DNA of 64,000 nucleotides. Origin: Austropuccinia psidii. Taxonomy: Eukaryota; Basidiomycota; Pucciniomycetes; Pucciniales; Sphaerophragmiaceae. Under the pieces are notes generated by a model, which made no database searches, was not told where the DNA came from, and saw only the letters and a program-made list of their open reading frames with translations. Shown piece by piece: positions 55,742 through 64,000 of this stretch. The position numbers were made by a program, and so were the translations under genes. Positions within the stretch are counted from its first letter, which is position 1, and every line of letters begins with the position of its first letter. The stretch is taken from positions 50,458,618 through 50,522,617 of the forward strand of contig JALGQZ010000008.1 in the NCBI GenBank assembly GCA_023105745.1. The letters are read 5' to 3'.

Positions 55742-58700
55742 TCAGGCTTGTGGCATTCTTTCATGTCTAAATCTTCTTAAGAGTTTATCTGAGTAAGGTA
55801 TTTCTGATTCTGCCATCCATTCATCTTCATGTACTGCATTTCTATATCTGACAAGATATTCTCTTTGATTTTTACCCCTAAGTCTCCTTTCTTTAATGAC
55901 TTTCTTTATCTTTTTGTCTTCATTCTGTTCCACAGGTGGTACAGTTAAAGGAGTTGGGTTTCTTAAAGGAAACAATTCTTTATCAGCTGGTTGATAAGGC
56001 TTTATCAAGCTGACTGGAAAGGTGGGGTGTTTATTTTCCAATTCACCACTCAATTCCACTTGAACTTCATTGGTTCCATGTAAAGCAACAATAACAAAAG
56101 GTCATACATAAGAATCTTTAAGTTTCTTTGGGCCTTTTATATTATTAAAATTCAAGGTTGAAACTAAACCTAAGTCCCCTACTTTGAAGTCTGGTTCTTT
56201 ATGACTCTTGTCCCACTTCTGTTTTGCATAATTAAAAGCATCATCCATACTTTGTTTTGCATGAAGTCTTACTTTATCAAGCATTATTTTGAAGCTGGAA
56301 GCTGTAGGATGAATGTCAATCAAGTCTTTCCTCAGTGTGTCTGCTGGGAGTCTTGGATTCCATCCTTTCTCTAACACAGCGGGAGTTTGTCCTGTAGAAG
56401 AATGGACTGATGTCTTATATGCCAATTCTAATGCAGGTATAAGAGTGCACCAGTCATGGGTAAAGCCATCTGAGTCTTTGAATTCTAATCCATAAGCACA
56501 GAATCTCCTGATCATGTCTTCTAAAGTCTGAATCATCCTCTCTGCTAGCCCATCTGTTTGAGGGTGATATGCTGTAGAGAATGATAACTTAGTCCCAAAA
56601 AATCTAGGAAGATTGGTCCAAAGTGCAGATGTGAATTTGGGATCTCTGTCACTTATGATATTCTTAAATAATCCTGTATGAGAAATAAATCTACTCCATA
56701 AAAGAAGAGATGTATCCATAGCAGTGTCATCTTTATGACATGGTAAGAATATGGGGGTTTTGCTATATCTGTCTACAATGACTAAACAAGCATTATAGCT
56801 CTTGTCACCACTTTGAGGAAGTTCTGTGACCCAATCCAGGTGAACAACTTCCCAAGGGGATTTTGGTTCTTGAATATGGATCATTAATCCAAATTTCTTG
56901 CCTGTGCTCTTGTTTGCTTTTTGGCATCTATCACAGGTATGGCAATACTCAATGGTTTCTTCCCTCCAAGATGGCCACCATGCACAGTTCTTCACTTTTT
57001 CAAGTGTTCTGTCTTCTGACAGGTGTCCAGACTAGATGCTATCATGACATTCATGAAGAATGGTATTGATAAGTAATCTACTGCACAATGTCATAACACA
57101 AGAATGTTTTGTTCTGTGGTAAATGATCCCATCAAACAAGTGAAATCTTCCTTCAGAATAGGAATTTTTCCAAACTTCATCAAGTGCATTAACTAAAAAT
57201 TTATCCTTGCAGTCTTTATTTAATAAAGAAGTCAAGATATGGCAATTCTTGTCTTGTTTATAAGATTCTCCGACCTCCTAAAAGAATTCAGTCCCAATAT
57301 CAGTTATGTTAATTCCTTCAATTGGAATCTGTGGTTCAGCTTCCAAAGGTACATAAGCTGGGTTATCAGGAGTGCTGGCTAAAGCCCATCTACTAAGTCC
57401 ATCAGCATTCTTGTGAATGTTTCCTGCTTTATGAACTATAGTCATGTTTCCTCTATATTCTTGAATAGCTATTTGCCATCTCAACATATGTCTGTTGGGA
57501 GTTTTCATGTTAAGAAGTGATTTTACTGCATTACAGTCAGTCAGCAATTCAAAAACACTGCCATCAAGGTAATAGTGTAATTTCTCAAGTGCCCATACCA
57601 AACATAAGCACTCCATTCGGCTTGCACCATATCTGGCTTCTGTTGGTTTGATTTGCCTTGAGATATAACAAACTGGTCCTTCTGTAGGTTTGTCATCAAT
57701 AATTTGGACTTGATGTAGGGCTGCCCCTAATCCATCACCACATGCATCAATGTACAACTTAAAAGAAATATTCCAGTCAGGCATGAGGAGTAAAGGTGCT
57801 TCTGTAAGGGCTTTCTTTATCTTCTCATAAGCTTTAATTCTCTCCTGTGTCATCACAAATACAGTCTGTTGCCACAGATTCTATAGAGTGATTTGGCTAG
57901 AATTGCAAGGTCTTTTAAATTTTGCCTATAGTAACTAGCAAATCCAAGAAAAGACATCATTTATTTTTTATTCTGGGGTATTGGCTTAAGTAGTACTTCT
58001 GCCACTTTATTTTTAGCAATACCCAAGCTTAAACCAGAAACAACATGTCCTAATGCTTTAAGTTCTTCAAAACCAAAGTTTCATTTCTTAAGTGAAATTT
58101 TCATATTCACTTCTGCAACTTTGTGAAGTAATTTTGCAAGTCTTTCAAGGTGCAAAGACCATGAGTCTAAACATATGATAATATCATCAATATAAATGAT
58201 AAGCCATCCTTCAGATAATTCTGTGGGGAAGATGGTATTCATCATTCTTTGATAATGAGATGGAGCATTTTTAATGCCAAATGGCATTCTAAGATACTCA
58301 AAAATACCACAGTGAGTGATAATTATAAGTAATTTCTTAGCTTTAGGTGTCAAAACATTTTGATGGAAGCCTTTCAATGCATCCATTGATGTTATATACT
58401 TGGCTTTAGACAATTGAGTCAAGGTTTCTTGGATTCTAGGGATTGGATACCTATCTGGAACTGTGTAGGTATTCAAAGCTCTAAAATCTCCAACCATTCT
58501 TGACTTATCATTATGCCAAGCAATGATAACAGGTGTTGTCACTTCAACCTCCTCATTATGGCCTACTTTCCTTAGTACACCAAGTTGAATTAACTCTTGG
58601 ATATGTTTATCCAAGGCTTCTCTAGCTCTGGGACTGGCTGGATAAGCGGGTCTTCTAAGTACTGGAGGATATGGTCTGTCAATATTAAGAGTAATATCAA

Positions 58701-61446
58701 CTTCATGTCCTCTTATAGCACCTAATGGTTCATTATCAGAGGCAAATGCAGTATTGTATGCGTATAAAACGTCAATAAGCTCATTCTTCATTTTTGGTGA
58801 CAATGACAGATTAATTTGTGCTTCAACAAGTTGTGTGGACACAAATTCTTCCTTATAAGTATCTCTCTCAGAAGATACTACTGATATTTGATTTGGCATA
58901 TTGGAGAAAGCAAATTTTTTTCTTCTGTTCTCTCCAATTGTGAAATATCTGTCTTTATGGTTATTGATATCAATACCATAAATACTTAAGTAATCATTTC
59001 CAAGAATGATATGTTGAGATGTGCAGTTGTCCATTACTACAACCTCAGCTTTCATTCTTATACTTCCTGTTGGATGGGGAAATACAAGAATAGTCTCTAA
59101 TATACCCAAAGGGTACATATTGGTACTGGAACTACTAAATTGTACACCTTCCATTGGTAATAGATGGTTTTTCCATTCAGGAAGTATATCTTGGAGATAA
59201 TCTTTGCCTACACAAGTGCAAAATGCTCTTGTATCCAAATTGACTTTGGCTTCAACATTATTCATCAGAATTGATGTGATACAATATTCTCCGGCAGTAT
59301 AACCTTTTCCTTTAGCAGGTTTGGTTTTACACATTCTGGCATCCTGAACATTAATAAGGTTGTAGCAATCTTCACTATACTGTGGCAAGTGGGTGTGGAC
59401 TTCAGTGACTTCAAAGAAAGCTGTGATTTTTTCAATGGGATAGTCCTCCACTGGTGTATCTTCAGAGATTGCAGAATCTTGATCAGATTCTTCCTTCTCT
59501 TCAGTACACTGAACTTCTTCAATGACTTGAACTTCATTGATTTTTGTCTTTTTTGTGCAAGTGCTGGCTAAATGTGAAGTGATTCCACATTGATGACACT
59601 TTAAGACAGGTTTTTCTGGTCTCTTATCCTCTCTGGGATTCTTAGAGGTCATCTTGGATTCTGTTGGGATTTTAGACCAAGTTTTACCAATTCTTGTTCT
59701 GGCAATGATATCTTCCATAGAATTAATGTAGTCTTCTGTTGAGCAGGGTTCCACACATCTGCTTTTGATAGCATGTTCCAATTCTCCTCCACACTTTCTT
59801 GATATTTCCATATTAATGATAGTGTCAGACATATCTGGTTGTAAAGCAGATAATCTGTCTTTTTGTTTGAAGAACCAAGTAAGTGGTTTATCTTTGTCTG
59901 AGTTAAAAATAGCACTTTCAAAGGCATTTTCTATTTTAAACCTCCCAGAATTGTTGGCCCATTTGGTAATCACTTCAGATTTCCACCAAGACCAATCATG
60001 TTTACCATGATCAATCCTCATTTTGTAATACCATTTCTTTGCAGTTCTGGTAAACAGACAATGTAATTTTCCCACTATGATTTAATCAGGTATATTAAAG
60101 TCTTCTTACAACATATCAATAGTCCTGATGAATTCAATATGGTTGTATTCTCCTTCACCAGAGAATGTTGGCCATTCTTCTATTTTGCAAATATCTCTTG
60201 CAGAGTAGGCATTTTCTTCCAAGAATGGGGTGAGACTTTCTTTAACAGAAAGTTTTTCTTCAGTTAAAGGTGTAGAATGTCTTGGCATATGTGGTTCATG
60301 ATTCTTATGGATTTGTTCCACACTTGCAATTATTTCATTCTTCAACTTCTGACTTTCACTGTCACTTTTTGCTAAGTGTATAGAAAATTGATTGGTATTC
60401 TAAACTATCTTCAAGACATGGTCTTGCAGAGTCTTAAGTTGATCATTCATTTTAAAAATGGAAAGATCTTCCATCTAATCATGCTGAACTTGGCACATGT
60501 TTTCAATTCTTTTGCAAGAATTGGTAATTGAGTCAAATCTGGCATTTGTTACTTGGTGCAATTCAATGTATTTCTTGTCATTTTTCTTTAATTCAAATAT
60601 ATCTGATGCAATTTTAGTTAGCTTTCCATCAAGTTTACCAATTTCTACATTAATACTAGTCTGTACACGAATTATTTCCGTGGAAAGTTTCTGTTCATCC
60701 TTTCCTGCTCTTTGGCTGTGAATTCCATCAGAGTCCTGGCCATATTGAAGACACTGTCCACGGCTGAAGGCTCCAATTTGGGGATCCTGTACCCTTGTGG
60801 GTAAGGTCTGTGCCAATTGGCTTTGCCTTTTCTTTTGCCTTGATGGTTCTTGGGACCTTTCTGCTTCTTCTGAAGTCCCTTGGGCTTGTCCTTGGACACT
60901 TCTGGAGCTGGTTTGGAGCTGGTAGACGCCACTGGTGCCCCTGTCTCCAAAGCTGGAGTCATTTCCAGCTCTTTCTTCTGGTCTATGGATAAAAGACTTT
61001 GGTTCTTCAACCAATTCTTTATCTTTTTGACCTTTTCTTTGCAAGACAGGGGGCTCCAACCTCCTAAGAGTTCTATGGTCTTCTCCTGACCCAGAAAGCT
61101 CTTGATGTGTAAATAGGAGTTCATGGCCCCCTGCCAAAGGCTTGGGCAGCTCTCCCACTCTCCCTCTTTGGCTGCTCTGAACCAGTTCTTGTACTGGCAT
61201 TGATATATTTCTATTTCTGCCACTTGAAAATGGTTTAGCCCTGGAAATAATATCATGAATTAGTTCAGGCTCAGAATTCACCTCAAAATCTGTTGGTACA
61301 GACCTTGGGGAATGGGAGGCAACTCTGGCATCCTCCAGATGTGTCTTTCTTGTGGAAGATTTGGCACTTCTGGATTTGGTCTTGCCTCTTCCTTTTCCAC
61401 ATCCATCTGGTTGGACTGAATAGTTGCTTCCATTTCTGGTATGCAC
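55742..61446 (-). pseudogene. A2 gag-pol, nine stops and one frameshift
   Basis: Gag opens with GTG CAT ACC (no ATG), reading HTRNGSNYSVQPDG. Stops in gag are near 60475, 60400, 60104 and 60083. The zinc knuckle is CHQCGITSHLASTC. In protease the catalytic motif reads DTRAFC, so the essential Gly is Arg. Reverse transcriptase has YIDD (about 58180). Stops follow at 58078 and 57961, a frameshift near 57875, RNase H ([10 protein letters not shown]), stops at 57278 and 57032, integrase ([30 protein letters not shown]), a stop at 56102, and the basic end LLRRFRHERMPQA. The domain order is that of F. Confidence 0.92.
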
Positions 61447-62145
61447 CTTTTTTACGTCAATTTAAGGATAAAGAGTAAATTTAAAGATAAAAACACACCT
61501 TTTGGTGGTAATTTATTCTTTTCTGAGTTAAATAAAGTGCCTCTTTTAGCAATTTGCACCTCAATACTTTATTCAGATTCTGCTTCTGAAGATTCAGGAC
61601 TAGTGATGTATCTTTTACTGAGTTGGTTTCCAGCTGCACATTATTTGATTAAAGACACTGAAAGAGAAAATATGATAAAAGAAATTATTTTTTATGATTT
61701 AAGATATTTTAAAAGATTTTTTATAAGTTTTATTATTTTTTGATATTAAAAAATATTCTTTTCAAAGAAAAAAGTATTAAAATTTAAGAATTTGAATAAA
61801 AAATTAAGTCAGAGTAACTCAAAGAGTAATTTTATAAGTTTTTGGATGTGAAAAAGCCACGTGTAAAAACAGTACAAAATTGAACCAAATTCCTCAATGA
61901 AAGAAGATGTTAAGACAATTTCAAAATTAAAAATAATTCTTTCTTTAAATTGAAGAAAAAAAATATTAAATTGATATATTTTAGAACTTAAGAATATATT
62001 AATTAAGGGTACAAGGATCAAAAAACACGGCCAGGCCCCCAAATGTAAGATGTGGTAGGTATGGTTGTTTTTTAGAACACAATAATGAAGTCTAGAATAT
62101 GATTAAAGCCAAGTCTATGGATAAAATCACGGCCAGGCCCCCAAA
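61447..62145 (-). other. A2 5' leader with duplicated LTR-end/primer-site block
   Basis: No gene. A 29-bp block made of the last LTR bases plus the TGGGGGCC motif occurs at 62128-62156 (true LTR edge) and again, identical, at 62026-62054, 102 bp further inside the element. Confidence 0.8.
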
Positions 62146-64000
62146 TGTAAGATGTGACTATGAAACTGATGATAATATTACTATTAATCAACAGGACTAT
62201 GTCTGTTCTTATGAAATATAATAATAAAATATTATTATAACCACAATTGAATAATTAAAGAATTATTTCTTTCACGTGTTAAGCACTACTAGTGATTTTA
62301 ACAGTGAGCAAGCAATTGTCTACAAGAATCAATTACAAGAAGAATTTAATAACAAAAACTTCTTTTATTAAAATAATAAATTATTTTAATATATAATTAT
62401 CTTTTGCAAGAATGATTATAAAGCTAATCCTTGAAAAAAACTATTACTAGAGAAAAACTTTAAGAATTAAAAATAAATGACTCACTAATACTCCAAAGAA
62501 CTTATTGATAGATAAAAGTAGAGAAATTTGACGTAGAATTGTGGATTTAAGAGATCAAAATGATTTATAGCAGGATTACAACAATATATAGTTGGATTCT
62601 ATGATTTTACATCTTTCTGATTGATTCTGAAATATTTAAAACACTTAAGAATAGCTTAACTAATACTTACTTGTTGGTAACAATGATATAAAATGATAAT
62701 AAGATGATGATGATGCGGAAAAAACAGCAAGAGAAGGCCTCTTTTAAGTCAACAACGGCTCACAGAGGCGTGGCATGGATCAAACTGAAAAGCCAGTGAG
62801 TGAGAAAGCATTAAACCCTTTTGGATTAGTACTTACATCATCTGTTGTCACGTAAGATTTGTCATAATTGCTTAATTGATGCTTTTACGTGACTACCAAC
62901 CCCAATATGGTTAAGAATAAAAGGAATAAAATTTGTAAATCTTATTTTATTCCAAAGTAATAATTTATTTCCCAAAGCTATCAATGTTATTGACAATTTC
63001 ATCACAGTTTGTATTTACTGTGAATTTTTGAAGATTCAGTGTTTCACGTAGAATAACGAAAAATGGACTGTAAGTAAACCTTGTAATTTTACTAGTAAAA
63101 CTGTGATTATTTTTGGTTGTACCATAGATAATACAGTTCTCAATTGGTCCTCAAAATTTCAGAAAGATTCATTAAGAATTGTATTTTTAATGAATTTTTG
63201 AAGTTTTTACCTCATTTCTACGTAGAATTGCAAATATTAGTGTTTGACTGGTTTCTATGAGGTAAATCAATGGATAAAAGTCCAAAAAGGGTTTTAATTA
63301 CTCTCTAGGGGTTTATCCATGGAAAGTCATTAGTAATTGACATGGTTACAGGAGTGTAAGTAGCTCTTTACCTCCTTGGCACGTCAAAATAGCAGGTTAT
63401 TTGCTATTTTCTGGTGTTTTACAGTAGTTGTAACTTGGTAACCAAGTTCCCAAAGAGGTTTAGTTTACCAATTGGGTCAAGATCAGCCATAGAACCAAGC
63501 ATTTGAGCTATCCACGCCTCTGAGGCCTCAGAAGTTGGGTACCCTGGCTCGCTTTGATGTCTTTTGTCCCCCTTGCCTATTTTTCACCTCAAAATAGTAA
63601 TTTAAGCTTCAAGTGAGATATCCACTATGGGTGCACCAAAGGTCCATGTAAGAATACCATGATATTAAGTGCTCAAAACATGCATAACACTATTCTTAGT
63701 GTATATGTAACATGGGATTTCTCACTTTCCCATTATTTTGGCATGAAATTAAGAAAAACAAACTTTTTCACGGATCTTTTATGTGGTATTGATGATGTGG
63801 TATTGAAGTATTTTCCATTTTACCACCTCAAAGAGTTAATTTGAGCTTATTCACTATATGGAGCTACCCTAGGTGAATTTTAGTGTAGAATCCAAATCTG
63901 GCCTTAAATCCATGGACTTACTTACTCAATAAAAAGTTATTCATCTTTTCTGAAATCAAAAATGATGAATTTTGAATATATGCATGATTTATGAGTTATT
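62146..64000 (-). repeat. A2 5' LTR (partial, 1855 bp in window)
   Basis: It aligns with 53675-55530 with substitutions throughout. About 70 bases of its far end lie beyond the window. The open frame 63659-63844 has a counterpart in the A1 LTR and is not a gene. Confidence 0.93.

Larger units (their letters stand above)
53675..64000 (-). mobile_element. A2: decayed lineage-1 Gypsy element, runs off the window
   Basis: 3' LTR 53675-55601, polypurine tract 55602-55613, gag-pol 55742-61446, leader 61447-62145, 5' LTR from 62146 onward. It is the same family as A1. The left flank ends CAAAC, the expected target duplication, but its partner is outside the window. Nine nonsense codons and one frameshift make it inactive. 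Confidence 0.93.

Noticed and set aside
14199..62145. Repeat-induced point mutation as the cause of the many stops
   Set aside because: The stop-creating changes I could compare are mixed (G to T, C to T, T to A, C to G) rather than mainly C to T in one context. A full alignment would be needed to be certain.

Overview
The window is a stack of nested Ty3/Gypsy LTR retrotransposons from an AT-rich, intron-containing eukaryotic genome. Fungal-type retroelement proteins, short GT-AG introns (50-143 bp) and a conserved TSR4/PDCD2 gene point to a filamentous fungus. My best guess, by inference only, is a repeat-swollen basidiomycete such as a rust. I saw no tRNA, rRNA or CRISPR.

Two Gypsy lineages are present. 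Lineage 1 (copies A1, E, F, A2) has LTRs with TGTGAGCC...TTACA ends, a GGTGGGAGGGAA-type polypurine tract, a fused gag-pol frame and a TGGGGGCC motif just inside the LTR. Lineage 2 (copies B, B2, C) has LTRs with TGT...TGTGACA ends, separate gag and pol frames and a C-terminal chromodomain.

Layout: 1-656 holds a possible host exon pair and a GC-rich repeat. A1 (657-14198, plus strand, 5' truncated) is split by the complete element B (1998-11648, minus, target duplication AAAAC). B2 (14199-45977, plus, 5' truncated) is split by C (14958-25383, plus, GAAGT) and by E (27622-41883, minus, ATTTC/ATTCC). E is itself split by F (30030-40137, minus, GAAGA/AAAGA), the best preserved element. From 45978 to 48755 there are only decayed fragments. 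An apparently intact five-exon host gene, a TSR4/PDCD2-type ribosome assembly factor, lies at 48756-50390. A truncated E-type fragment (51223-52639) is followed by a Mutator-like DNA transposon remnant (52640-53674), which is cut by A2 (53675 to beyond 64000, minus).

The lineage-2 elements carry the most interesting biology. Element C has an antisense, spliced gene with a Zn2Cys6-like cysteine pattern between pol and its 3' LTR. B and C show complementarity between the LTR and the primer site that suggests Tf1-like self-priming. All three lineage-2 copies have a GGGAAAA slippery site and stem-loop at the gag/pol junction, and a duplicated noncoding module after pol. Every retroelement reading frame here has at least one disabling lesion or truncation.
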